This document shows, in pieces, positions 52,692-61,829 of a stretch of DNA of 64,000 bases. The position numbers and the translations under genes are program-made. The DNA comes from Tropicimonas_B omnivorans. Its GTDB lineage: Bacteria; Pseudomonadota; Alphaproteobacteria; Rhodobacterales; Rhodobacteraceae. Position 1 is the first letter of the stretch. Every line of letters starts with the position of its first letter. Where the stretch lies: contig NZ_JAVRHL010000005.1 of assembly GCF_031846565.1 (NCBI RefSeq), positions 42,970 through 106,969 on the forward strand, given 5' to 3'. The notes under the pieces are model-generated. The model was not told the origin of the DNA. It was given only the letters and a program-made list of their open reading frames with translations, and did no database searches.

Positions 52692-54629
52692 CTATGCCCC
52701 TTCACCAGCCTTACCCGCCCCCAAAAGCCGCCGTTCAGGCGTTTCGGACTCATCATTGGAAGCAATCATCCGTTTCACAGCATCCGCACGTAGGCGCCCC
52801 CCAGCCGTCCCTGACTTTTGCAACCTCTCCAGAACTCCCGAGACAACCGCCCTGGTCCACTCAATCTCGCCTTCGAGTGAGGGGCGCTTACCGACCATCT
52901 TCCACCGTGCAAGTAGACATCCTATTGGCGCACGTGGACCTCCATCGCCGTTTGCAATAAGATCAGCCACCCGGTCCGAATTGATGGAAGAAAAACCCGG
53001 GTGGCGGTCTAGTTGATCGTTCGCTCCACGCGTTCCGGCGCGGATCCACGGGGCGAAATCACCCTGCTCGGCGGCAGCAATTACGCTCTCGGCTTCGACA
53101 TTCGCACGACGAAGGCAGTCGGCGTGGAAGCGGCTTACGATATGATCGGCAACCGCCCGGAACTCTGGTCTGTCGTATTCCTGATAGGTTAGGCCGGCGT
53201 ATGCATCATCGAGTGGATGGCCATACCGCCCCCATCCTGCATATGGACCATGTCCAGCCCCCCCCATTCGGCCACGGGCATCGAGATAGTCGCGGAAGAA
53301 CGCTTCGATGGGCTCTCCTGCCGTGGGACGGGTTTCTCCGAACCTCGCCAAGCGCGTCGCAATTCCAGCGGAATGCAAGATCTCGCCTGCGATGAGATAT
53401 CGTCTCGCATCGAGATCTTTCGTGAACTCGACAACGGCTTGCTCGAATGCCGCCTCAGAAAGGTCCAACCCAAACCATAGACGACGCCACGCGGGAGCCG
53501 GCTCCTTTCGCCCAACATCAAACCGGCTTTTTAGGGCGTCGGCGATCACTTGCGAATCCGCGTAACCGCTACGTTCCAACGCGGCGACTATCCCGTAGTC
53601 AATGGCCGGCGGATCAAGCAAGAACCCATTGTAGCGTTCATCGAATTGCGTCCACCGATCGGCAGCTAGATCCGGATCAGCAGGCCGATCCTCCGGCGCA
53701 GATTTAGCTGATTGCATCTGGTTGATGGTAGCGCTCAAGCTGAGATGGAGATAGTTCTCCAGGTCCAAACCGCTTAGGCGGCCAGTTCGCATTTCAATCG
53801 CGGGCGCGGCTATCCCGGCAGCAATATGCTTTAGGGTTTCGGGTGCTATTTCTGCGTCCGGCGTCACGCTCATGACAGCCTCGACGCCATCAAGCGCCCA
53901 GTTCAGGCTTCGAAGGTTGCCCGTGTCGGATCGGTCGAACACCAGTCGCACGTGATCCGCGACACAGACCAGACGCTCACGCAACAGATCTGAACGACCC
54001 ACCGCTAGAAAGCCCTTCATGACACCTTCGACATCGGGAGCAACGGTGATGCGTCGACCGACCAGTTTCTCACTGCGGCGCGCCCAGTCAGCATCTTTCC
54101 GGGCGAGCAGCTCCTTCTCGTTGGCCACGAGGATCACGCGACCGCCATGGATCTCCACGATCTGGTTCACCAGCCCCAAAAGCGGTGCAAGCGCGCCCTC
54201 CGCGCGTTCGAGATCGTCGAAAACGAAGATACGATCTTGCAGAAGGGCCGGAGTCATCAGGTCGTCGACGAGTTCTTTTGCCTTGTCTACTGTGCGCCCG
54301 AGTTGAAGAAGTCCAGCGGTCGCCTCTAAGCCGACCCCAGCGATCGAGGCGAGCCGGGAGCCGACGGGGCTAATCTCTTCACGAATGCGACGTTGGAGAG
54401 CGGCGACATCGGTTAGGCCGAAGAAGCTGACCCAGATTGGAGGCCGCGGGCCAATTTCGCCTGGCCGCGTCGCTGCAGAGTGGGTGGACCGGTGATCGCC
54501 AAAGTAGTGGTTTCGAAGGAACGTCGTCTTTCCCACCCCCCATGGGCCGCTGAGAAGCAACGCGTGAGGCACGCGATGGTTTTCATTGAGAAAGACGTCC
54601 AATGCTGAGACCGTCGCTTCGTTCTTCAT
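52692..54629 (-). CDS. KAP-like P-loop NTPase
   Basis: A ~645-aa NTPase. Walker A is G-P-W-G-V-G-K-T-T (28-36) and Walker B is I-F-V-F-D-D-L-E-R (134-142), the D-D-L-x-R form being typical of KAP and related STAND-like NTPases; V-I-L-V-A-N-E-K-E-L follows as sensor. The long C-terminal half (~290-645) is helical and unrecognised. I find no membrane segment. The ATG at 54629 has GGAGGGG ahead. KAP NTPases include the phage-excluding PifA, so defence is possible, but no partner gene is adjacent. Intact frame among relics. Confidence 0.75.
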   Translation of the reverse strand: MKNEATVSALDVFLNENHRVPHALLLSGPWGVGKTTFLRNHYFGDHRSTHSAATRPGEIGPRPPIWVSFFGLTDVAALQRRIREEISPVGSRLASIAGVGLEATAGLLQLGRTVDKAKELVDDLMTPALLQDRIFVFDDLERAEGALAPLLGLVNQIVEIHGGRVILVANEKELLARKDADWARRSEKLVGRRITVAPDVEGVMKGFLAVGRSDLLRERLVCVADHVRLVFDRSDTGNLRSLNWALDGVEAVMSVTPDAEIAPETLKHIAAGIAAPAIEMRTGRLSGLDLENYLHLSLSATINQMQSAKSAPEDRPADPDLAADRWTQFDERYNGFLLDPPAIDYGIVAALERSGYADSQVIADALKSRFDVGRKEPAPAWRRLWFGLDLSEAAFEQAVVEFTKDLDARRYLIAGEILHSAGIATRLARFGETRPTAGEPIEAFFRDYLDARGRMGGAGHGPYAGWGRYGHPLDDAYAGLTYQEYDRPEFRAVADHIVSRFHADCLRRANVEAESVIAAAEQGDFAPWIRAGTRGANDQLDRHPGFSSINSDRVADLIANGDGGPRAPIGCLLARWKMVGKRPSLEGEIEWTRAVVSGVLERLQKSGTAGGRLRADAVKRMIASNDESETPERRLLGAGKAGEGA

Positions 54630-55204
54630 TCCCACCCCTCCGATGGTGTTGGCGCACACTACTCTCTAAGACGCTAGCGCGAGGAAGAAAGGCCACGTCC
54701 ACATTCTTCGCTCATCACCGCGCCGGACGTCATCCGCTAGTCGGCACCGGTGCAATCCCAAGCGCATATCCGAAACAACCGAGTGAAGCACTTAAGCGGT
54801 GCGCTAGCATCCCTGCCGCCTTTCAGAACGGTCCGTCGGCCGGTGTCATAACCTATGCGGAGCGCAATGATGCGTCCGCTGTGCGTTCCGGGAAAGACGC
54901 ACTTCATCCACCGCTCCGCATGCTCTCCGCCCTTTCTGGCCGCACGTCGCGCCCGCAGCGAATGTCCGCTCCCCGCCCTTCGTGCCCAGGCAGGCGGCCC
55001 GTTCCGCGCCGAGCAGCAATGTCGTAAATAGGCTGGAAGACGGCTTCGCTCATCAGGGATAGGTCCAGACGGTCGGCCTCGAACTCGTGCTCGCAACCGT
55101 AGGGGAAGACAATGCCGTAGCGCAGGCCCCGCCCGAGCGGCGCCATGATCTCCTCGTCGAACTCAATGTCGGATTGCCGCAGAAAGACGGCGACCACTCG
55201 TTGC
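54630..55204. other. Relic-rich stretch before the primase pseudogene
   Basis: About 575 bp. It contains the second copy of the 21-mer (54964-54984). A minus-strand frame at 54904-55233 (109 codons, with F-D-E-E-I-M-A-P-L-G-R-G-L-R-Y-G) may be the end of an unknown gene, but it overlaps the primase relic and I do not call it. Confidence 0.3.
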
Positions 55205-55895
55205 AGTGCGTTCTGGGCGCGGGCGTTGGGCATGTCATTGACCTCGTCGGCAAGCTGCTCAACGCCTCGGACGAGCTCTCGGCCGAGGCCACCGCGTCCG
55301 ACACCTTCAAGGCGGTCGTCACCGGCGATCCCATCGAGGGGCGCGACGTCTACAAGAGCCGGTCGAGTTCCGATCCGTGGCGCAGAACCTCTTCGCCGCG
55401 AACCAGCTGCCGAGCTTCAAGGGCGGCGTGGACCGGGGCGTGCAGCGGCGCCTGCTGCTGATCACCTTCACGCGGACGATCCCGCTGGAGGAGCGCGTCG
55501 AGGACATCGGCAAGCGCATCGCCGCCGAGGAACCGGACCTACTGCTGGCATGGGCGGTGGAGGGCGCGTCGCGGCTGATCCGCCAGCGCAACTACGCGAT
55601 CCCGCAGAGTTGCCACGAGGAACTCCTCGAATGGGTGCTGAGCGAGGATCCCGTCGCCGCGTGGGTGGATGCCTGCGTGAAGGTCGTGCCGATCGTGAAC
55701 GGCGGTCCGATCATCGCTACGCGCGACGCCCACCTGCGCTTCCAGAACTGGGCGCTGGCCGAAGGCTACAAGCCCGAGAAGTTGCCCGCCATCAACGGCT
55801 TCGTCCAGCGCGTGCAGGCCCGCGTGGCCGGGATACAACACAAGCGCACCAGCTCCGGGCGGTTCTTCGTCGGGCTGACGGTGACGCAATGGTGA
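55205..55895 (+). pseudogene. P4-type phage/plasmid primase, C-terminal part, frameshifted
   Basis: The first part reads L-V-G-K-L-L-N-A-S-D-E-L-S, then T-F-K-A-V-V-T-G-D-P-I-E-G-R-D-V-Y-K; after a 1-base frameshift near 55365 it continues F-R-S-V-A-Q-N-L-F-A-A-N-Q-L-P-S-F, D-R-G-V-Q-R-R-L-L-L-I-T-F-T-R and D-L-L-L-A-W-A-V-E-G-A-S-R-L. This is the helicase end of P4-family primases; Walker A and the primase domain are missing. The final part ends in T-V-T-Q-W at a stop at 55893-55895. It marks a lost phage or satellite. Confidence 0.8.
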
Positions 55896-56053
55896 CGCAC
55901 CAAACGGACGATTTGGCCCCTAACCCATTGAGAGTGTTGAGACGACGCACTGGGCTCAAACGTCCAAAAGGATGCCGGGGGAGGTGCGTCAAATCAACAC
56001 TTTCAAGGGCTTGCGTACGAAACCCCGTCATTCCTGCGTCACCCGTGCGTCAC
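55881..56053. repeat. Two pairs of GTGACGCA repeats in inverted orientation
   Basis: GTGACGCA at 55881-55888 and again at 55892-55899 form a direct pair with 11-bp pitch over the primase stop. TGCGTCAC at 56035-56042 and 56046-56053 is the same pair, inverted, with the same 11-bp pitch. The mirror arrangement next to a P4-type primase resembles replication-origin iterons. Confidence 0.55.
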
Positions 56054-56181
56054 TCGAGGGGCCGAGCCCGCCCGCCCGAGGCGGCGTCAAGGCGGAAGGA
56101 TCTGGAAAGCGGCGGTTCCTCCCGGGCCGATCCGTATGTGGGGACGCGCAGCGCATTGCGTCGCCAGCGTGAGGGCCGGTC

Positions 56182-56688
56182 ATGCCTAAACTTGACAACC
56201 ACGAGACCAAGACCGCCTTCGCCGCCCGCGTCGGCCTGACCAAGGGGCGCATCTCGCAGCTGGTGGCCGAGGGGCTGCCGGTGCGCGCGACAGGCGGATC
56301 GACGTGGCCGAGGGGCTGGCCTGGATCGAGGACAACCTCGACCCCGCCCGGCGCAACAAGGGCGGCGCCGTCAACTCGACCCGCGCGGCGACGACCCTGG
56401 CCGAAGCCAAGCGGCTGCATGAGATCGTCAAGGTCCAGCGCGCCCGGCTGGCGTTGGAGCGCGAACAGGGCCAGCTGGTCGAAACCGCCGCCGCCACCAG
56501 GACCGTGTTCGCGCGCGCGTGCCGAACGTGCCGCGCACATGGCATGGGTCCAGCGCACGGCGCCCCTGCTGGCGGCCGAACTCGGCACCGATCCGCACGC
56601 CACCTTCGCCGCCCTCGACCGGATGATGCGCGAGCATCTGGAGCACCTGGCCGACCTGCCGCTCGGGAGCTTTGGCGACGGTGCCTGA
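56182..56688 (+). pseudogene. Phage terminase small subunit (Nu1-like), frameshifted
   Basis: It begins M-P-K-L-D-N-H-E-T-K-T-A-F-A-A-R-V-G-L-T-K-G-R-I-S-Q-L-V, a Nu1-like DNA-binding start. A shift near 56295 moves the frame to R-I-D-V-A-E-G-L-A-W-I-E-D-N-L-D-P-A-R-R-N; a second near 56515 returns it to R-A-E-R-A-A-H-M-A-W and R-M-M-R-E-H-L. The stop is at 56686-56688. The two shifts show decay. Confidence 0.7.
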
Positions 56689-56734
56689 CATCGACCTCGC
56701 CTGGCGGCGCGGCATGGAAGCCTTGAAGCGCTGA
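56681..56734 (+). pseudogene. Phage terminase large subunit, first 17 codons only
   Basis: A GTG overlaps the small-subunit end and reads V-P-D-I-D-L-A-W-R-R-G-M-E-A-L-K-R then TGA. P-D-I-D-L-A-W-R-R-G-M-E-A-L-K is the start I expect for the large terminase of this phage type. The rest of the ~650-codon gene is gone and the SIR2-STAND gene begins 2 bp later. Confidence 0.65.
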
Positions 56735-56736
56735 AG

Positions 56737-59514
56737 TTGAAGCTGAGCCGGACGGACGGAAAGCCGGCCAGCTTTCTCGTCGGTGCACCGTTTTCCTGGG
56801 ATCAGGGACAAGGCGTGCCGAACGTCGATGGCTTCATCGACGTCATCAGAGACCGCGTGTCTAGAAGTGGGCCTCAGTTCCTCGATGCGCTGGACAAGGC
56901 GTTGGCGAGCGCCGGTGGACCGGAACGCTACCAGACCGCCATGGCGTTCGTTTATGACCAGCTGGACGCGGACGCTGCAGCCGACGTTGTGCGGACAGCC
57001 GTCCTACGCGCCCGGACACCAACGGCACCCGCCCTTGATCCGGCCACAGACTTCGATGGTCTGCCGGATGACTGGCACATCTCGCGGGCGCAGCGCGGTC
57101 TTGCACAACTCATGAAGCTGAGCCCCGAGCGATTTGCGGGCCCGATCTTCACCACGAACTTCGACCCGCTGATCGCTTTGGCCCTCAGAGAGCGCGGCTT
57201 CCGCCCACGGCCTACCGGGATTCCGCTCGATGGCTCGATCAATGCGCCGGTTCAGACGACACAGGACGAGATCAACGTATTTCATCTGCATGGCTACTGG
57301 CGCGGCTCGCCCACCCTCCATCGCCCTCAGCAGCTGATCGCAACCCGTCCGCACCTCCGGAACTCCTTGGAGCACCGACTCAACAACACTCACCTCGTCG
57401 TCATGGCCTACAGCGGATGGGATGACATCTTCACCACGGCGATCGCGAACTGCCTCGCCTCGGACACCTTCAAGGGCACGGTCACGTGGTGCTTCTACGG
57501 CGACACGCCGGCCGTCATCCGCGACGAGAACGAGGCGCTTTTCGAGAAGTTCAAATCGGGCATCCAGCAGGGCCGAATTTCCTTCTTCTGCGGGATCAAC
57601 TGCCATACCTTCTTCGACGACCTGATCGGCTATCTCGGGCTGACCCCGAATGAACGCGCCGCGATCGATCAGTCACCGCATGCCGGGTGGAACCTCGTCA
57701 CCACAGAGTTTCTCGCCGCGCAAACCCCGCTCTCGGGCGATGAGGCGGTGCGCTATTTCGACGGCGCCGTTCCGACTTGGCGACACGCTACGAGCCCGCT
57801 CATCCCGCGTTTAAGCCATGCCCAGAAGCTGCTCGACCGCATAGCCTCGCCCTCGGTGGGAGCCAGCCGAATGCAGTTGATCCGGGCGGCGGGCGGCGAG
57901 GGCAAGTCAACGGCACTCCTACAGGCGGCAGTGGATGCGTTGGACGGCGGCGACTGCACGGTGCTGCATCGGTCGTCCGTCGACGCCGGCCTGAACCCGG
58001 ACGTCGTGGCGTCACTGGACCCGGACCGGAACTGGCTTCTCGTTGCAGACGACGCAGAGGGACTCGTCGACGATCTCTGGGGCGCCGCGGTCAAGCTGCA
58101 CGAGACCGGGCGGCAGAATGTCTTCCTCCTGCTCGCAGCGAGAGATACGGACTGGGCTTCGGTCAATTGTGACCGCCATGCCTGGTCGACCCGGCTTCAT
58201 CGACTGGACGACATCGTCTTGGGCGGGGTCGAGGAACCGGATGCCGCTCTGGTTGTCGATGCATGGGCAGAACAGGGCGATGCTGGCCTGCGGGGCCTGA
58301 TGTCCTCCAAGTCACGGGAAGAACGCATCGCGCGCCTCGTCGCGGCCACGAAGGCCCAGGATGTCCGTGGAGGCGACGGATCGTTTTTCGGCGGCTTGCT
58401 GGACACGCGCTTCTCGTCGAAGGCACTCGTCGATCATCTCGTCCTGCTGATGGATCCTCTGCGGCACCAGCCGGTCGAGGGCGGCAGCGGCACGCTCTAC
58501 GACGCGCTGCTCTACACCGCGAACTGCCACGCGGTCGGGATGCCGGGACTTGACCGAAGGTTGCTTGCGTTGCTCTGCGACCTGAACGCACACAGTGTTT
58601 CGTCGGCAGTCATCTCGCGCTTGGGTCGTGAACTCGGCGCTGCCGAAAGCCGCGGCCACGTACTTACCCGACACAAGCGCGTAGCACAGTCTGTCGTAGA
58701 GGCGGGAGCGTCGAAATTCGGTACTGATCTCTCAAAGACCTGGCGCAACCTTGTAACCGCCACAGTAGAGCTCTCACGAAAGGAAAGGGTCGGTGAGAGC
58801 TTCGGGTCTATGGTCCATGCCGGCGCACGCCTCAAGCGGCAGCTTCCGGAAGCGTTGGTTGAGGACCTGCGCGGCGAAATCGGGATCGCTGCAGCGGAAG
58901 CCGCCGTGGAGGCGATGCCCGAATGGTCGAGCACGGTCGTCGATTTTGCCCGCGCACTGCGCTTCGCTCGATATCCGGATGAAGCATGTGACTTGCTCAA
59001 GAAGCGACTGCCGACTCTGAAAGGCACGGTCGATTTGCGCCAGAACATCCGCGGGTATTTCTACGAAGGGGGCACCTGCGCCGGCAATCTGGGAACGCGC
59101 CAAGGTTACATTGCGAACGCTTGGCTGGCAGCATACTCCCTCTCCGAGAGCTTGCCGCCCGAAGTGACAGTCGAGAATGCTAAGGTCTCGTGCGCGGGTC
59201 TCGGAGTCGCATTCGAGTTTCTTGTCGGTGGCGTGGCGGACGGAAACTTTGCGAAAAGCCGACGGGCAGCGACCGAACTTGGCTGGCAGACCAAACCGGA
59301 CCCTCGCACCGCAGGGTATTTCGAGCGGCACGAGAGCGAGCTTGATGCTATCGGGACGCCAAAGCCCGCGGACAACGACGAAGCGCTCGTGTGGCTCGCC
59401 ACCGCCGCCCACGCCGCTTGGCAAGAGCTTGAGGATCCCTTCCTCAAGAACAAGCTGAAGAGCGATGGGCAGTTTACTTTCACCAAGCTACGGAAACTCC
59501 TCGACCGGGGGTGA
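56737..59514 (+). CDS. SIR2-STAND NTPase, candidate anti-phage protein (Avs5-like)
   Basis: A 925-aa protein in three parts. Residues ~10-300 are SIR2-like: F-L-V-G-A-P-F-S (13-20) and G-V-P-N-V-D-G-F (26-33) match the sirtuin NAD loop, T-T-N-F-D (139-143) the conserved Asn/Asp, and H-L-H-G (183-186) the catalytic His. Residues ~365-600 are a STAND-type NTPase with P-loop A-A-G-G-E-G-K-S-T (384-392) and Walker B W-L-L-V-A-D-D-A-E (433-441). The rest is helical and sensor-like. In known SIR2-STAND systems phage sensing triggers NAD+ depletion. The start is TTG at 56737; GAPFS lies too near the start for a later Met. The Walker A first Gly is replaced by Ala. Confidence 0.82.
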   Translation: MKLSRTDGKPASFLVGAPFSWDQGQGVPNVDGFIDVIRDRVSRSGPQFLDALDKALASAGGPERYQTAMAFVYDQLDADAAADVVRTAVLRARTPTAPALDPATDFDGLPDDWHISRAQRGLAQLMKLSPERFAGPIFTTNFDPLIALALRERGFRPRPTGIPLDGSINAPVQTTQDEINVFHLHGYWRGSPTLHRPQQLIATRPHLRNSLEHRLNNTHLVVMAYSGWDDIFTTAIANCLASDTFKGTVTWCFYGDTPAVIRDENEALFEKFKSGIQQGRISFFCGINCHTFFDDLIGYLGLTPNERAAIDQSPHAGWNLVTTEFLAAQTPLSGDEAVRYFDGAVPTWRHATSPLIPRLSHAQKLLDRIASPSVGASRMQLIRAAGGEGKSTALLQAAVDALDGGDCTVLHRSSVDAGLNPDVVASLDPDRNWLLVADDAEGLVDDLWGAAVKLHETGRQNVFLLLAARDTDWASVNCDRHAWSTRLHRLDDIVLGGVEEPDAALVVDAWAEQGDAGLRGLMSSKSREERIARLVAATKAQDVRGGDGSFFGGLLDTRFSSKALVDHLVLLMDPLRHQPVEGGSGTLYDALLYTANCHAVGMPGLDRRLLALLCDLNAHSVSSAVISRLGRELGAAESRGHVLTRHKRVAQSVVEAGASKFGTDLSKTWRNLVTATVELSRKERVGESFGSMVHAGARLKRQLPEALVEDLRGEIGIAAAEAAVEAMPEWSSTVVDFARALRFARYPDEACDLLKKRLPTLKGTVDLRQNIRGYFYEGGTCAGNLGTRQGYIANAWLAAYSLSESLPPEVTVENAKVSCAGLGVAFEFLVGGVADGNFAKSRRAATELGWQTKPDPRTAGYFERHESELDAIGTPKPADNDEALVWLATAAHAAWQELEDPFLKNKLKSDGQFTFTKLRKLLDRG

Positions 59515-59609
59515 TGGTTTCTCCGCCATCAGCGCCGACAATCGTCACGATGGCTATTCCCAAACATTCCCAATAGCTTGAGGGTTCGTTTCGGGCGATT
59601 CTGTCGTCC

Positions 59610-60657
59610 ATGCGGACCTTTCTCCATCGCCTTTTCGGCCACGCGCGCTCGCGGCTTCGACGCTGCGGGTGGCGGGTGGCGTTGGGAGGGGGCGCGGACG
59701 GTCGATGGGCTGAACGCGGCGATCCTTGCGGGCGCGACCACGGCGGCGCGGCGGGCCGGGTGGTATGCGCGGAACAACCCCTGGGTCGCGACGGCGGTGG
59801 ACAGCCTGGTCGGCAATGTCGTCGGCGCCGGGATCAAGCCGCAGTCCGCCCATCCCGACCGGGCGGTGCGCGAACGGCAGCAGGCGCTCTGGCTGCGCTG
59901 GACGGATCACGCCGCCCCGGACGGGCTGGCGGATTTCTACGGGCTGCAGGCCATGGCCGTGCGCGCGATGGTCGAGAGTGGCGAGAGCTTCGCCCGGCTG
60001 CGCGTCGCCAGCGACGCCGCCGGCATTCCCCTCCACATCGAGCTTCTGGATCGCGAGCAGGTTCCCATGGACCTGCACCGCGAGATCGGCGGCGGGGCGC
60101 GGATCCGCGCGGGCATCGAGTTCAATGCCGCCGGTCGCCGGGTCGCCTTCCGGGTCTTGTCCTCCCGCCCGGGCGATCCGCTGGGGTCTTTCCGCATGGA
60201 CCCGCTCCGCGTCCCCGTCGCCGATTGTCTGCACCTGTTCAAGCCGCTCGCCGCGGGCCAGCTGCGCGGCATCACCTGACTCGCGCCGGTGCTGCTGCGG
60301 CTGCACGAGCTCGACCAGTTCGAGGACGCCGCGCTCGCTAAGGCCAAGGTCGCGGCGCTGTTCACCGGCTTCATCACCGATCCCGACGGCACGGCGGGCG
60401 GGCTCTCGGGCACCAATACCGGCGGCGCGCTGACCGTCGGCATGGAGCCCGGCAGCCTGATCCCGCTGCCGCCCGGCACCGACATCCGCTTCTCGAACCC
60501 GACCGAGCACGACGCCTACGCGCCCTTCGTGAAGAACCACCTGCGTGCCGTCGCCGCGGGGCTGGGCCTGCCCTAGTAGCTGGTCTCGGGCGACCTGGAG
60601 GGCGTCACCTATTCCTTGATCCGCGCGGGGCTCATCGAGTTCCGGCGCCGCCCGTAG
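59610..60657 (+). pseudogene. Lambda-type phage portal protein, broken
   Basis: It begins M-R-T-F-L-H-R-L-F-G, shifts frame near 59660, then reads A-R-T-V-D-G-L-N-A-A-I-L-A-G-A-T-T-A-A-R-R-A-G-W-Y-A-R-N-N-P-W, the typical portal start. A TGA at 60277-60279 replaces a Trp codon in G-I-T-(stop)-L-A-P-V-L-L-R-L, TAG TAG lies at 60574-60579 after G-L-G-L-P, and TAG at 60655-60657 ends it. The C-terminal third is missing. Confidence 0.8.
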
Positions 60658-60659
60658 AC

Positions 60660-61616
60660 ATGGCGAAGGAGCTGCTGACGCTAGGCGGCGACTCCACAAT
60701 GGCGCTGTCGCCCGCGAGCCTAGTGACCCGCGCGCTGCACACCACCTCCGACTTTCCGATCATCCTCGGGGACACGGTGGGCCGGGTGCTACGCGACGCC
60801 TACCAGGCCGCGCCCTCGGGCATCCGCCGCCTCGGCCGCCAGACCACGGCGCGGGACTTCCGCGCGATGAACAAGATCATGCTGGGCGAGGCGCCGCTGC
60901 TGGAGAAGCTCAACGAGCACGGCGAGATCAAGGCCGGGACGATGGCCGAGGCGCGCGAGGCCTACAAGGTCGAGACCTGGGCGCGAAAGATCGGCATCAC
61001 CGGGCAGGTGCTGGTGAACGACGACCTCGGCGCCTTCTCCGACCTCGCCCGGCGCATGGGTCAGGCCGCGGCCGAGACCGAAGCGCGGATCCTCGTGACC
61101 CTTCTCGAGGCGGGCAGCGACAACGGCCAAACGCTGTCGGACGGCAAGACGCTGTTTCACGCCGATCACGGCAAAAAGGCGGGCCCGGGTGCTGTGATCT
61201 CCGACGCGACGCTCTCGGCGGCCCGGCTGGCGCTGGCGCTGCGCACCCAGAAGGGCATCGAGGATCGGACGATCCGCGCGACGCCGCGCAACCTGCTGGT
61301 CCCGCGCGCGCGGGAGACTACGGCCGAAAAGTGGCCGGCGAGCATCGCGCCCGCCACGGCGGTCGACGTGAACCCGTTCTTGGGGTCGCTCTCGCTGGTA
61401 GTGGAACCGCGCCTGTCCTCGGCCACGCGCTGGTATGTCACCGCCGATCCCGGCGAGATCGACGGGCTCGAGTTCGCCTACCTCTCGGGCGCCGAGGGCC
61501 CGCAGGTCGTAAGCCGCTCGGGCTGGGACGTGGATGGGGTCGAGATCCGGGTGATCCTCGATTTCGGGGCGGGCTTCATCGACCATCGGGGCTGGTTCAT
61601 GAACGCCGGGGCGTGA
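60660..61616 (+). CDS. Phage major capsid region of a protease-capsid fusion, truncated
   Basis: A 318-aa frame with L-L-T-L-G-G-D-S-T, then S-P-A-S-L-V-T-R-A-L-H-T-T-S-D-F-P-I-I-L, R-Q-T-T-A-R-D-F-R-A, F-S-D-L-A-R-R-M-G-Q-A-A-A and G-W-F-M-N-A-G-A. It matches the capsid half of the prohead-protease/major-capsid fusion of alphaproteobacterial phages; the protease half (~300 aa) is absent. The ATG at 60660 follows the portal relic by 2 bp, so a deletion joins them. The frame itself is intact, but assembly without a protease is unlikely. Confidence 0.75.
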   Translation: MAKELLTLGGDSTMALSPASLVTRALHTTSDFPIILGDTVGRVLRDAYQAAPSGIRRLGRQTTARDFRAMNKIMLGEAPLLEKLNEHGEIKAGTMAEAREAYKVETWARKIGITGQVLVNDDLGAFSDLARRMGQAAAETEARILVTLLEAGSDNGQTLSDGKTLFHADHGKKAGPGAVISDATLSAARLALALRTQKGIEDRTIRATPRNLLVPRARETTAEKWPASIAPATAVDVNPFLGSLSLVVEPRLSSATRWYVTADPGEIDGLEFAYLSGAEGPQVVSRSGWDVDGVEIRVILDFGAGFIDHRGWFMNAGA

Positions 61617-61618
61617 GC

Positions 61619-61828
61619 ATGGCCGACCTCGTCCAGCTCACCGCCTGGCGGGACGCTCTGATGGCCGCGCGCTACCAGGGCGTCCGCACCGTCGAATACG
61701 ACGGTAAGCGCATCACCTATGCGAGCGATGGCGAGATGGCCGCCGCGCTCGCGGACCTCAACCGGCAGATCGCAGGGGCGACCGACCGCATCTCGGTCGT
61801 CCGCATCCAATCCTCGAAAGGGCTCTGA
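61619..61828 (+). CDS. Phage head-tail joining protein (gpW-like)
   Basis: A 69-aa protein with L-V-Q-L-T-A-W-R-D-A-L-M-A-A-R-Y-Q-G-V-R-T-V, D-G-K-R-I-T-Y-A-S-D-G-E-M and the end R-I-Q-S-S-K-G. It matches small gpW-type connectors that close the head. The ATG at 61619 is preferred; a GTG at 61613 overlaps the capsid stop. It lies in normal phage order between capsid and DUF2190 genes. Confidence 0.72.
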   Translation: MADLVQLTAWRDALMAARYQGVRTVEYDGKRITYASDGEMAAALADLNRQIAGATDRISVVRIQSSKGL

Positions 61829-61829
61829 T

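Noticed and set aside
54904..55233. Minus-strand frame of 109 codons as a real gene
   Set aside because: It overlaps the primase relic and the 21-mer relic DNA and has no ribosome site or known motif; it is more likely a chance or fossil frame.
55881..56053. GTGACGCA repeats as a CRISPR array
   Set aside because: Units are only 8 bp, occur in two orientations, and have no regular spacers; no CRISPR array was seen in the window.
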